A stretch of DNA of 64,000 nucleotides. Source: Pictodentalium vernedei. Its lineage: Eukaryota > Mollusca > Scaphopoda > Dentaliida > Dentaliidae. The first letter of the stretch is position 1. Each line of letters opens with the position of its first letter. The position numbers were made by a program, and so were the translations under genes. Positions 42,746-53,595 of this stretch are shown here, in pieces. The notes under the pieces are model-generated. The model saw only the letters and a program-made list of their open reading frames with translations, had not been told where the DNA came from and did not search any database. The DNA lies in NCBI GenBank assembly GCA_031216915.1, contig JAUFNR010000073.1:62001-126000 (forward strand), read 5' to 3'.

Positions 42746-43012
42746 AAAAATTTGTGCAAGTGCCATTTACTCTTCATGTTAGGTAAAAGGTGAAAAAGTT
42801 GTTTATATCTTAAATAGTTTTGTGAAGTATGAAACTTTGTATTAAGCTGTTACCTATCAAATCAGGCGCATCCGTCTGCATAATTTACAAACTGAGTTGT
42901 TGAAAAAAGTTTATTTTTCAAAAAAAATCAATTCAACAAAACCACACCATGTGACCCTTCATTGAAATAATATGGTTTTGTTTTCAATTTTTTTAAAAAC
43001 TTGAAAAAATAA

Positions 43013-43432
43013 TAAGGCCATATAAAGTAGATCTTGTTTCTCAGGACAGGTTTTGTAAAACTGCATGCAGGCGGGTGCTTTTTATTTTATTTTTTATTTT
43101 AGTAATTATTTCTTTGCCATCAGAAGTTCATACTCTTGGTTTGTTTTATGTTTTAGGCCTCATAATCTACACAACTGCATGGGTACTGGTGTTTTTCATC
43201 TCTTGAATGCAACAAGGCAACATCTCTTGAGTGCAACAAGGCTTTCCAATGCTGTTGATGTTGCACTCGAGGGACAAATTTATCAATTTTATTACTTGAG
43301 TAAAATATCAGACATAAACCATTTAATTTTTATTTATTCAGGTTTGCATTGGTTATAAAAAGAGAGCAAGCGGCAACCAAAAGGACCATGCGGGAGGGCC
43401 TGAGAAACAGATTTTTAACTTTTTTAGGCCTA
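43013..43432. repeat. TIR interspersed repeat (AAGGCC family), copy 3
   Basis: Left end AAGGCC...CTTGTTTCTCAGGACAGG; right end GGGCCTGAGAAACAGATTTT, then TTTAGGCCTAA. The interior matches 1453-1833 and 2713-3113, with a short duplication of the CTCTTGAATGCAACAAGG segment. Frames across it are not genes. Confidence 0.75.
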
Positions 43433-43833
43433 AGAATAATAAATTTTGATATCCTGTACATTGGGTTAAAGTCATAATCAGCATTGTTTTTCAGAAATGA
43501 TGTGTTCCAAGGATAAAGCAAATATTCAACAACTCTGCATAAGAATGATATGCAATCAAGGCTGCATGCAATGAATGAAGGAAAAAAACAAAAAGAAGAA
43601 TGCAGAATACTGATTACAATAACTGACTGAAGACCAGTTGTTTCTGTTGAACCATCAGGCGACAAAGGTTCTTCCTAAAACAACAGAAAGAACACAATTA
43701 CTACAACAAACTAAGGGCAACATAGAAGTAAGAAACGAGCAAGAGTTCTAAGAAAAGAAAGAAAAGACTACATATCTAGCATTTCCAAATAGTATATATA
43801 CCATGCCAGTCAAAATAAGCTGAAGAGTAACTA

Positions 43834-44232
43834 TTCATTTAGTTATTTATTATGGTTTAATGACACTTTAGCAGCCAAGGTCATATCATGTCGGTGACAG
43901 TTTTATGGGTGGAGGAAGCTGGAGTACCCGAATAGAACAACTGAGTAATGACAAGCAGCTGCCAGCTCCCCAACATTGTAACTAAGCACTGCAGCACAGG
44001 CAGGGTTAGATTGGTTGAGGACATGCGCACCATCGACATGCAGTACGCCTTAGTACATGGTGTCATCGTGCACCCATGTGGACAATCAGGGTTAAGTGCC
44101 TTGCCCAATGACACAACGGAGAAGCTGAATCGATCGCTCAGACAGTCACCCATCCAAGGACTAACCGGGCTTGACGTTGCTTAATTTCAGTGATCTGACG
44201 AGAAAAGGTTACCGCAACGCCAACGTGCCCCC
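43834..44232 (-). mobile_element. 5S rRNA-headed SINE with TSD
   Basis: The body is the same SINE body as the tRNA-headed copies (GGGTGGAGGAAGCTGGAGTA, CATCGACATGCAGTACGCCT, TAGTACATGGTGTCATCGTG). The head at the right is 5S rRNA-like: the complement reads CGTCAGATCACTGAAATTAA, GCAACGTCAAGCCCGGTTAG and CCTTGGATGGGTGAC, i.e. the 5S internal promoter region. Flanking AGCTGAAGAGTAACTA (43818-43833) and AGCTGAAGGCTAACTA (44233-44248) agree at 14 of 16 bases. It is not a functional 5S gene. Confidence 0.88.
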
Positions 44233-44248
44233 AGCTGAAGGCTAACTA

Positions 44249-44777
44249 ATAGGAGTTAAAATTTCTAAAAACTGTTGTTGATTCTGATTTCTTAACTTGA
44301 GTAACCTTGAAATACCTGTAGGTCTCATATCTCCTTAAGTACCTATGGTTAGAATTTGTTCTATTCTACAGTCAGGGATACCAGAAGTAAATTTGCATGG
44401 TGGAGCTAATAATTTAAAAAAAGATGCAAGGTTGAGTTTCGAGGTTCTGGAAGTGCAAATATTATGTCATCTCTGAGTATTTCAAGACTTCAAATGATGT
44501 TTTACCAGCTAGTGACCTCTCGGAACTTTTTTGTGACTGTTTTTGCTGGTAATTTATCTATGCCTGCATAATTTTTGGCACAAAATTAAACTTCGTGGAT
44601 GAAGATCAAACAATTTTTTGAATAGGACCCTTCAATGCTTCTAAATTCGATTTCATTCAAAATTGTCCCAGTGATTCAATTAGATTCGATTTGGGTGACA
44701 TTGCTTCATAAACTTTCAAATCGATGAGATATTCTCACAACTGTCCCCTCCTCTTGACCTCTTTTATCATCAAATCT
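44249..44777. other. Unassigned sequence
   Basis: AT-rich DNA between the 5S SINE and the next foldback MITE. I see no domain, repeat or hairpin that I would claim. Confidence 0.4.
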
Positions 44778-45018
44778 CCTTCATCTTACATGAAAAGCAG
44801 AGGACATTTGCAAACAAAATTCTTGAATAACTAATTTTTTCATTTTTTGTCTCAAAAACATAGGTTATGCCCTCCCTTTGGAACGAGATCGATGAGCTCG
44901 TTCCGAAGAGGTGTCATAACCTATGTTTCTGAGCAAAAAAATGAAAAAAAATAATGAATTGGTGATTTTTGTGAATAGCGCTTGCCAGTTTTGGCCATTA
45001 CGTTGGGTAAAGCGTTAA
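44778..45018. mobile_element. TTAA foldback MITE (GGAACGAG family)
   Basis: The left end has lost its TTAA (CATCTTACATGAAAAGCAGA). The right end GCCATTACGTTGGGTAAAGC keeps TTAA at 45015-45018. The palindrome TCAAAAACATAGGTTATGCC, TTTGGAACGAGATCGATGAG, CTCGTTCCGAAGAGGTGTCA has arms of about 40 bp. Confidence 0.8.
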
Positions 45019-45116
45019 GGAGGTTCCGCTTCCCAAAACTGCTTTGATTCCATTTCAGAAATATTCCACCTATTTTTTTATCAGATTTGTCTGCAAATTC
45101 AGTTGAATGCCATACT

Positions 45117-45467
45117 TGAGTGTTTAAGGTCACATACTTATGCACAATGGCTAATAGTGACAATTTTATGGGTGGAGGAAGCCGGAGGACCCAGAGAGAA
45201 CCACCGAGCATCGACGAGCAACTGTCAGTTCCTCAACATTCTGACTCTGTTCAAGCTCTGCTAAAGCAGGGTTACAGTGGTTGAAGACATGTACACCACA
45301 GACGTGCAGTACGCCTTAGTATGCGGTGTCATCGTGCCCCCATGTAGGCAACTAGGATAAAGTGCCTTGCCCAAGGACACAACGTGGGTCGTCCCGGACA
45401 GGGATCGAACTCGGGACCTCTGGCATAAAAGTCCAACAATCTACCACTGAGCCACCACACTCCCAAT
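45117..45467 (-). mobile_element. tRNA-headed SINE
   Basis: GAGTGTTTAAGGTCACATAC at the left, the standard body (TGGGTGGAGGAAGCCGGAGG, CAGTACGCCTTAGTATGCGG) and the tRNA-like head at the right. The complement of the head gives GTGTGGTGGCTCAGTGGTAG and CCCGAGTTCGATCCCTGTCC. No convincing target duplication. It begins about 100 bp from the TTAA foldback element. Confidence 0.88.
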
Positions 45468-45597
45468 TTGATTCAAATTCCTCATCTTAATTCAACTGGT
45501 TGCAAAATTTGAGATTTGCAGCACTCTATTTATGAGCAAAAGAGAGTTGAGTAGGATCTGTAATGATTTCTCATTGCTGTAGCCTGTACCTTGGAAC

Positions 45598-45735
45598 CCT
45601 GTTAATTGAATAGCCACTTTGCCAGTGAAAAATATTCTCACCAACAAGATTATTCAATTAACAGGAATTTAGTCATTTTTTTTGTATTGTAGTGATAAAC
45701 TAAACAATTATTCTATTATATCTTGTCTGACAGAG
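45598..45735. repeat. Inverted repeat and H-family half-palindrome
   Basis: CCTGTTAATTGAATA (45598-45612) and TATTCAATTAACAGG (45651-45665) are exact complements. Just after, TCTTGTCTGACAGAGCTCAT (45721) is one arm of palindrome family H (full copy at 15054-15099). Confidence 0.6.
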
Positions 45736-46570
45736 CTCATGATAATAGCAATGTAATGAGGACAAATAGGTCTGTGAAAAAGTGGAATTGAGTGGCTGTA
45801 AGGGTAAATCTTTGTCAGATTACAAGAACCTTTTCTTCAATTATGGGGAATTTCCTCTGTAACAAGAAATGGCACATTTGTACTGAAAGTATGATAAATA
45901 GTTTGGTGCTTGGATGTTATATGCCATTAACTGGGTTATGCAGTTAAGGGATACCCAGTTAGGTAGGATCCACTGTAATAGATCCAATGATGTTGATCCT
46001 GAACTGGAAATGGTTAATGCCGGGTACTTGCCCTATGCACAGCTGTATTTTTCTTTTTAGCAATGATTCGATCTAATAAAGATCGATCCCTGCAACTGAG
46101 AGATATTGGTTATTTTTCCCCTCTTAACCAAAAGGGCTACTTTCTGCTCCCACAGATCTTAGTTAAGCTGGGTGGGAATTGATATCCAGGCATGAAACTA
46201 GGATCTCAATATTTTCTGACATCTTCCACTTGTGCTCCCGGGTTGTTGATCATCGGTATGAACATGAAACCAAACATAATATACTTCTTTAAAACCATAA
46301 TAAAAAGAAACAGGTCTGAAATGGTTGTTTATTATTATTATTATTTTAAAGAATTATTTTCAATTAACAAAAGTATGTCTTATAAAATAATAATAATACA
46401 CAAATGTTTTTCGTTTACATGAATACTCAACTGTCATATACTTACATAGAACAGTCACTGTGGACTGGTCATAATCTGAACATGGGCTGTGATGTCCATG
46501 CATGCATTTACCAGGTAATAAAAATCATCATCAGCAAAATTTTAAATAATTAAATACAGGAATAATCATA
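45736..46570. other. Unassigned; contains an empty-site homologue
   Basis: No gene seen. GCTGTGATGTCCATGCATGC, ATTTACCAGGTAATAA and AAATCATCATCAGC (about 46487-46535) are the uninterrupted counterpart of the DNA flanking the A3 compound element at 17697-21960. A short (TTA)n lies near 46331-46350. Confidence 0.45.
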
Positions 46571-47015
46571 AACAAGAGATTGTCACTCGGAAGTGACTAT
46601 GCCCCTGACATGGCAATGAACTTGATCTGTGACCTTGACCTCCATCAAACAAGAAAAAAAAAATGTGTGCACATCATCTCCCAACATTATTTTCGAGAGA
46701 GTCTCCAGGTATTTTCCAATAAACTATAACAAAATAACTATACATTACAAAACAGATCTATTAGACGACCTATTGGAATAAGCTTGATGATATTGCTTAA
46801 AATACATTACAAAAAGTATTTCACCACCAATCTTAAGAAACAATAACTTGGATCCTCATATTGAAATAGACCATGAAAGCAGTCCAATCATTTTGAACTA
46901 TGTAGTTCTTATCAGTTCTCTATGGAGTGTAGCCTGTGCTAAAGAAAATGTGAACAGACTCACAGATTTCCGCATGAGTGATGGCAATAGCTTATCTTGA
47001 CTTTGTCAAGTTAAG
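46571..47015 (+). mobile_element. Short tandem-core relative
   Basis: The 5' end AAACAAGAGATTGTCACTCG and GAAGTGACTATGCCCCTGAC, one or two weak monomers, and an A2-type 3' end (GAACAGACTCACAGATTTCC, GCAATAGCTTATCTTGACTT, TGTCAAGTTAAGG). The 5' end is unlike A or B, so it is another terminus combination. Confidence 0.55.
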
Positions 47016-47299
47016 GTAATAAAATTGACAGAACACCCTGATGATGTGCAGGGGAGCCCACTCAATTGAATATCTCTTAATCAAATGCCCCTGTTTATTG
47101 AATTTATCTTCGAAACCCAAAACCATTTACCATACCTTCAGTACAAATTTGACCTGTTAACTGCACTTATGTTATAGGGTAAACAAATTGAACAAAAAAT
47201 CTTTGTGATGTAATTTGTTAAAAACTCTCCAGGCAATCACCAAATTCCACTTGTTTACAGACCTCTTTGGCCTCAATACACACATTTAGTTTAGTCTAT

Positions 47300-47526
47300 T
47301 ATATCTAGTTTGACAAGTTTCATGAGCTCTGTCAAACATGATATTATGGAATGAATGTTCAGTTTATCTCTAAAATACATAAGGAATGATTGTTTGTGAC
47401 CACCAAAAAACAAAGGCCAAACTGTGTCAATGGGAATTATTTCACATTAAGCCCATTGACACAGTTTGGCCTTTGTTTTTTGGGGTTCATAACTCAAGAA
47501 ATAGACAGAAACAAACGATCATTCCT
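47300..47526. repeat. Nested foldbacks, including an exact 32-bp stem
   Basis: 47403-47434 (CCAAAAAACAAAGGCCAAAC...) and 47452-47483 are exact 32-bp inverted copies around a 17-nt loop. Outer arms AAGGAATGATTGTTT and AAACGATCATTCCTT extend the fold to 47381-47526. An H-family fragment (TATATCTAGTTTGACAAG, GAGCTCTGTCAAACATGATA) lies just before, at 47300-47350. Confidence 0.85.
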
Positions 47527-47534
47527 TATAATTA

Positions 47535-47584
47535 AACCTGGGTTGCAATAAATTTAAACAACCTGGGTTGCAATAAATTTAAAC
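47535..47584. repeat. 25-bp direct tandem duplication
   Basis: AACCTGGGTTGCAATAAATT plus TAAAC occurs twice, back to back and identical, at 47535-47559 and 47560-47584. Confidence 0.92.
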
Positions 47585-47610
47585 ACTCTCTACTTTATGG
47601 AGTTATAATA

Positions 47611-47935
47611 ACTAGGCATTATACAGAGGCATCCTACCAAGTTACAATGAAATCCCTTCATAAATACGACCTGTAGACTGTGCTAATGGTTTTCGGGTTT
47701 TGGGCTCGGGCAGCCATACCGGTTGCCCGATCGCGACCAAAAGGGGACGTTCTCATCTAGACATGACCCCAAACCTGCATATGAAATTTCGTGACGATCA
47801 GACAAGAACTGCGGGGTGTAGCCCGTGCTAAAGGAAAATGTGAACAGACGTCACAGACGTCACAGACTCACAGACTAAGACTTCCGCATGCGTGATGGCA
47901 ATAGCTTATCTTGACTATGTCAAGTTAAGCTAAAA
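47611..47935 (+). mobile_element. Tandem-core family A2, 3' fragment
   Basis: One and a half A2 monomers (ATACAGAGGCATCCTACCAA, GTTACAATGAAATCCCTTCA, TAAATACGACCTGTAGACTG) run into GACGTCACAGACTCACAGAC and the hairpin TAGCTTATCTTGAC...GTCAAGTTAAGCTA. No 5' end: a truncated copy closely related to the 3' end of 15241-17213. Confidence 0.75.
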
Positions 47936-47971
47936 ACCAGGTTGCATCATGCTTCCTACTGAGAACTGAAT

Positions 47972-49103
47972 AAACAAGTGTTTGACCACCGAGGTGGTAT
48001 TAGTCCCCTATGGCGCTTTTGTGACATAAGGTGTTTTTGTCACAGAAGACACTAGAGTATATAAGCATCTTGGATTTTGAAAAAAAAATATTGAGCTTGC
48101 ATAATCCCCTCACAACCCTTTACCCAGGTACCATATATGAAAGGTGTAGCTTGAACCATGTTGGAGGGAGGGGTGGTAACGTCGGAGGGAGGGGTGGTAA
48201 CATAAAATAGAGAAAAAAGCTTAAAAAACACAACAAAAATGGCCGCCATTCTGCCATCTTGGATTTTGAAAAAGAAATACTGACTGTGCATCATCCCCTC
48301 AGAACCATTTATCCATGTACCAAATATGAAAGGTGTAGATTGAAGCATATTAGAGGGAGAGGTGGTAACATAAAAACAGACAGACAGACAAAAGGACAGA
48401 CAGACAGACAGATGTTAGATTTTGAAAAAAAATATTGAGCATGCATAATCCCCTCACAACCCCTTTATCCATGTACAATATATGAAAAGTGCAGCTTGAA
48501 CCATGTTGGAGGGAGCAGTGGTAACATAAAATAGAGAAAAAAGGCTTAAAAAACACAACAGAAATGGTTGCCATGGCACCATTTTGAATTTTGGAAAAAA
48601 AATATTGAACGTGCAACATCCCATTACAACCCTCTATCCATGTGCCAGATATAAAAAGTGTAGCTTGAACCATGTTGGAGTGAGGGGTGGTAACATAAAA
48701 TAGAGAAAAAAGCTTAAAAAACACAACAAAAATGGCCGCCATGCCGCCATCTTGGATTTTGAAAAAAAAATATTGAACGTGCATCATCCCCTCCCAACCC
48801 TCTATCCATGTGCCAAATATGCAAAGTGTAGCTTGAACCATGTTGGTGGGAGGGGTGGTAACATGAAAATAGAGAAAAAAAACTTTAAAAACACAACAAA
48901 AATGCCCGCCATTCCGCCATCTTGGATTTTGAAAAAAAAATTTTGAGCGTGCATCATCCCCTCAGAACCATTTATCCATGTACCAAATATGAAAGGTGTA
49001 GCTTAAAGCATGTTGGAGGGAGAGGTGGTAACATAAAAAAACAGACAGACAGGCAGACGGACGGACGGACGGACGGACGGATGGACGGACGGACGGACGG
49101 ACG

Positions 49104-49153
<50 letters not shown>

Positions 49154-49194
49154 GTGCAATCCTATAGTCCACTTACGGTTCCCGTAGGGGACTA
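47972..49194 (+). mobile_element. Tandem-core element, family D
   Basis: The 5' end contains GTATTAGTCCCCTATGGCG, which pairs with the 3' end CCGTAGGGGACTAAAA. Six monomers of about 165-190 bp follow: AACAAAAATGGCCGCCATTC, CGCCATCTTGGATTTTGAAA, CATCATCCCCTC, TTTATCCATGTACCAAATAT and GAAAGGTGTAGCTTGAACCA. They end in a long AGAC/GGAC microsatellite and the terminal stem. Same plan as the A, B and F families with unrelated sequence. Frames across it are repeats, not proteins. Confidence 0.78.
49037..49153. repeat. (AGAC/GGAC)n microsatellite at the 3' end of family D
   Basis: ACAGACAGACAGGCAGACGG followed by about fourteen GGAC units and then a dozen AGAC units. This looks like expansion of the short GACGGACAG module found before the terminal hairpin of the other families. 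Confidence 0.9.
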
Positions 49195-49196
49195 AA

Positions 49197-50798
49197 AAGG
49201 CATAGTTTTCTAAAATTCTGTTTGAAATGACGACACATTTCACTGAAAGATGTTCTAGTGTCATTAAAAATTGAACTGACCAATGAATTTGCGTAAGTTA
49301 AAAGGAATGCCATAGGCCACACCCACACAAAACTTTAATCTTCTTTTCCACTTGACGGGAGGGTGATGTCATTCAAAGCATCACTGGGTTAAATTTAATT
49401 CTGATTTTGATCATTTCCTGAGAAATTGAAAACACAGTTGTTAAATGCGGAGTTCGATATAAACCTTGATGACATGAAGTTGGCTGAACCTTGTCTCAAA
49501 AAGAGTTCATTCAGGTTATTTGGAAATTGGAAAGTTTTGATTGCATGAGTTTTGTTTGTGGATGTCATCAACGTCAGTGATGTAGCGTTTTGTTCATGTT
49601 GACATTTTTGTGCACAAGAATTGTCACAAAGGACAGTGTTTGACTGACATTTTGTTTCTTTAAAGTGGGTCATTCCCTATTGTAACCTCGGACGGAACCT
49701 TCAATTTGATGTCCACTCATGCACATAATGTGTCTTAGTTCAACATCATGCATTCTCTGGATACCAGCTGCACGTAAACAGTGTGTTTGTTGTGCTACAA
49801 TGCCTACATTTTGCATTTCGAGAAATGCCAGGCATAAATTTTGAGAACTGTTATTCTTTTACATTCTTATCAGTGAACCACATTCATTCAGTTGATGGTG
49901 AAAGGAGAGCACTGTGAAGTGTAGGTAGGTGGCAAATGTTTTTCAATCAGTCCAATCAGTTATATATCTTTATGACAGGTTGGTAACGATTATGACCATT
50001 ACGTTTGATTTGGGTAAAATGATGAACGTAGATGATCATCTATTAATTTTAATTGCGTATAAAAGAATTAAACACAGAATAAAAAGCATGATAAGGATTT
50101 CATCGTTTATTTGATTTTATTTTCAAAGTATTTTTAAAATGGTGAGATAAATATTAATTACTTTCCATTTTGAAACAATATGAGCGTGCAGAGGTTATTT
50201 TCCATTCACACTGTGCAGCAAAATTTTAACGGCTGGCATTGGGGCGTGGTTTAGGGCGGGCCTAAATGTGTTTTTTACGGTTCATTGTGATATGAACAGA
50301 AAAAAAAACATTTAGCCAATCATTTTGCCTGAAAATGCAAAAACAGAAAAAAGGTTTAATTATAAGAAATTGACCAAATTCCTGTTAATTGAATACTCCA
50401 CATTGAGAGGGTTTCAAAATCCTACTAAATGTCTTCTTTTGAACTTTTTTTCTATTATCAAGTCTAATGAAAGGAGACCTGGTGATAGAAGAGTTCAAGA
50501 CATTTCCACTTCTGAAAACTATTTTGATTCAGTTTTGGAATATTCTGCTTTAATTTTTGACTGATTTGCTCAAACGCATGGGTTGCCGTTGAATTTATTA
50601 CATGCCTGTTCTATGTAATCCCCAACACTAAAGCATACAGAAAATGAAAATCTGTGTATTTACAATACTCAAGTGGAGACTGGCGATATTTATGGTTGAA
50701 AAAAGGTGCAATAATTACAACTTGGAGAGCCATGAAATTTAATTTAAGATTCGATTTAATTCTGCCTGATTTGAATCGGACCAGCTCTAAGCTCTTAG
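49197..50798. other. Unassigned; one imperfect hairpin
   Basis: No recognised gene or repeat over 1.6 kb. At 50425-50505 AAATGTCTTCTTTTGAAC and GTTCAAGACATTT with inner arms around AGGTCTCCTT-like sequence form an imperfect hairpin. A related TTCTATTATCAGGTCTCCTG segment is at about 24000. Confidence 0.4.
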
Positions 50799-51039
50799 TT
50801 AACCCTTTACCCAATGCAGACAGTATCAAAATTTATTATTTTAAATATCATTTTTTAATTTTTTTTAAAACATTTCAACAAAACCATATCATGTGACCCC
50901 TCGTTGGAACGAGCTTGTTCCAACGAGGGGTCACATGATATGGTTTTGATGAAATTTATTTAAAAAATACCATTTTTTCAACTGCTGAATTTGCATATTA
51001 CGCAGGCGGATTCGGCCAATTTGTTGGGTAAAGGGTTAA
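50799..51039. mobile_element. TTAA foldback MITE, second subfamily
   Basis: TTAA at 50799-50802 and 51036-51039 flanks CCCTTTACCCAATGCAGACA and ATTTGTTGGGTAAAGGG. The core is an exact 32-bp hairpin: CAAAACCATATCATGTGACC... (50879-50910) with its complement at 50917-50948. It shares the ends and the inner CCCTCGTTGGAACGAG with the 34732 family, but the outer arms differ. Confidence 0.87.
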
Positions 51040-52279
51040 GCCATTACCTAACCAGATCAGATGATCACATTTGCGAAGAAAATTTTAGAATGACAATAAA
51101 TGTTTACTTTATATCTCAAAAACACAAGTTATAACCCTCCACTGTGCTCATTCCAATAAGGGAACAAAAGCTATGTTTTTGAAGCCAAAAAGATGAAAAA
51201 AATTGAGAGTTGATTTTTGTGAATAGCACCAACAGGTTATAGCTGTTATATTAGGTGATGACTTACTAAGATTCTAAGTGAGTAATTTTCCTACTTTACA
51301 TGTCTGGTGAATCTGTCAGACCATAGTTCAATGCCTCCAACAAAGACATTTCTGTGAAGATGGAAACTACCAGAGAGTGGAAGTTCAAAAATCAAATGCA
51401 TAATAGAGCAATATGTTTTCAAACAAAGTCAACAGAGGGCTGACCATTCTACAAACCAAAATTCTAAAATTGAAGATGTTTTGTTTAAGTCACTGAAAAT
51501 ATTTATTTATTAGTGTTTAAGGTCACAGATTTTTGCACAATAGCTAATTATGATGGCAATATGGAGATGGCAACACAAAGTCAATAGTGGGCTGACCATT
51601 CTTTAAATCAAAATTTTTGAATTGCAGATGTTTTGTTTGAGTCACTGAAAATATTTATTTACTAGTGTTTAAGATCACATATTTTTGCACAATAGCTACT
51701 GTTAATCATGATCACATGACCATGTCTTCTCCCCTTAAGCCATCAACTAGTTTCAAATTAGATGCAGAGATTGCTGTCATATCAGCCAAATCTGCCATGC
51801 TCCTTCATTTGGCAGACAGAGTTCCATGCATCTTCCAAGATACACTACATTACTCATCTGCCAAAATGCCTCATCCCAAAACATGCATCCACTAAAGAGG
51901 CTATATCAAACAGAGCCCAAAGTCATCTAATCCTCTGACAAAATTCACATACTGACTGAAACCGATTTGGCTAAACACCTCAAGTAACAAGATACAGGAT
52001 CATTACAGACAAGATCCCTTTGAAGTCCATGGAGTTGTAGTTCTCATATTTTTGTAGTCCAAACCAATAATACATGCATAAAACTATCTGACACGAGGTG
52101 ACACTGGCTGCTGAAAGTGTCATTAAAACCAAATAAACAACTAGATTGAAGCATCCCCATGCACAGGACATGACCGCACAGCACATAGACACAGGAGGTT
52201 GAAGAGCAAACTGTGATTTTTTACTCATACATGAGCAGTGTCTGTAAGACACATATGATGCACCCGCATAGTCTACCAC
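51040..52279. other. Unassigned; foldback remnant and a 150-bp duplication
   Basis: At 51110-51260 TCAAAAACACAAGTTATAAC and CAAAAGCTATGTTTTTGAAG are a decayed foldback copy. Segments 51427-51557 and 51577-51708 are direct repeats: GGGCTGACCATTCT, GATGTTTTGTTTGAGTCACT, GAAAATATTTATTTA, TAGTGTTTAAGGTCACA. Each contains a SINE tail fragment. The rest is unassigned. Confidence 0.5.
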
Positions 52280-52950
52280 ACACAGAAACCACATACCATG
52301 CAGGGGAAATTCTACAAAAAAATGACTAAGTTCAATAACCTGTAATTTTGTGAAATATGGAAGCAAATCAAAATCCTGACAATATGCACACCTCTGGTAT
52401 ATGTACAAACATCCTGTGAAAGGAAAAGGTCCTAGCTTCAAAACTGTCAGAGGAGTTAGCCGGACAATCCACATACCATACAGGTGAAATTCTGCAAAAA
52501 TTGACTAGGTTCAACACCCTGTAATTTAGTGAAATATTGAAGCAAATCTGCGACAATCCTGGCAATATGCACACCTCTGGTATATGTAAAGACGTGCTGT
52601 AGAATAAAAAAGGTCCTAGCTTGAAAATTGTAAGAGGAGTTAGCCAGACAAACCAAGTACTGTACAGGTGAAATTCCACCAAACATTTACTAAGTTTCCA
52701 CAAAAAATTGACTGAGTTCAACAACCTGTAATTTAGTGAAATATTGAATCAAATCAAAACACTGACAATATGCACACCACTGATGTTCGTACAAATATCC
52801 TGTGAAATAAAAAGGTCTTAGCTTGAAAAGTGTGAGAGAAGTTAGCCAGACAAACAATGTACCCTAGATGTGGATGGACAGTGGATGGACAGATGGGCAG
52901 GGATAAAACAATATGCCCCCCTCCCCTGACTATTCGTCATGAGGGTATAA
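52280..52950 (+). mobile_element. Tandem-core element, family E
   Basis: Three monomers of about 180 bp contain CATACAGGTGAAATTCTGCA, CAACCTGTAATTTAGTGAAA, CAATATGCACACCTCTGGTA and GTCCTAGCTTGAAAACTGT. Then come GGATGGACAGTGGATGGACA and a terminal arm pair ATATGCCCCCCTCCCC...ATGAGGGTATAAAA. The 5' end is not clear. The minus-strand frames over the array are repeats, not proteins. Confidence 0.65.
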
Positions 52951-53595
52951 AAAAGAAGCCCCCAGGGAGTCATAGGCTCCCACCTGACAAAGTTGTGTGA
53001 AGGAGGATTCAATTAGCATCTGTGGCTAGTTAACAGAACAAAGGAATGCAGTCATATTATTATTTATACCTCAATTGTCCATGTCAGATGATTTTTTACC
53101 AGTAATGCAAAACCAGGAAGCCCAAATATCAGCCTAGGGACTTAACTTGAAGAAACTTGAATCTGACTCCCCTGAGGATGCTGTACATCAAATATCAATA
53201 GATTCTGGACCGCAAGTCTGAAGGATGAGGTTTTTAATGATTATACAATATATTACACTAAGTTAAAATAAGCTCAAATAAGAATCCAGGAACTTGAAAT
53301 GAAAAAAATTTGAAATTCAGCACCCCTCCCCTTAAGATGCTGCATACCGATTATCATAAGATTCTGAATGGTGGTTCTAGAGAAGAAGATTTTAAAGAAT
53401 ATTCCCCTTTTGCAACAAGTTAAAATACAGGCTACAGGGAGCACAAATATTAACCCAGGGACCTTATTTGAACAAACTTGAAATTGCACCAGATTTTGAC
53501 TGGTGGTTCTGGAGAAGATTTTTAAAGAATATGCACCATATTGCACTAAGTTAAACTTCAGGCTTCCATAGGAAGCCTAGCTAATCAAACCAGGG
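52951..53595 (+). mobile_element. Tandem-core family B, diverged, 3' end lost
   Basis: AAGAAGCCCCCAGGGAGTC with GGCTCCCACCTGACA is a worn B-type 5' end. Three or four worn B monomers follow (CAGCCTAGGGACTTAACTTG, CCTGAGGATGCTGTACATCA, GGTTCTAGAGAAGAAGATTT). No 3' hairpin. It joins family E head-to-tail. Confidence 0.6.

Noticed and set aside
44120..44232. Functional 5S rRNA gene
   Set aside because: Only the internal promoter part is 5S-like and it is fused to a SINE body between target duplications.
48052..49264. Cys/Ser-rich repeat proteins on either strand of family D
   Set aside because: All frames are translations of tandem monomers and the GGAC/AGAC microsatellite.
51980..52724. 164- and 118-residue minus-strand frames with Cys/Val-rich, membrane-like segments
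   Set aside because: The longer frames cover family E monomers and repeat each other; the hydrophobic look comes from the repeat.
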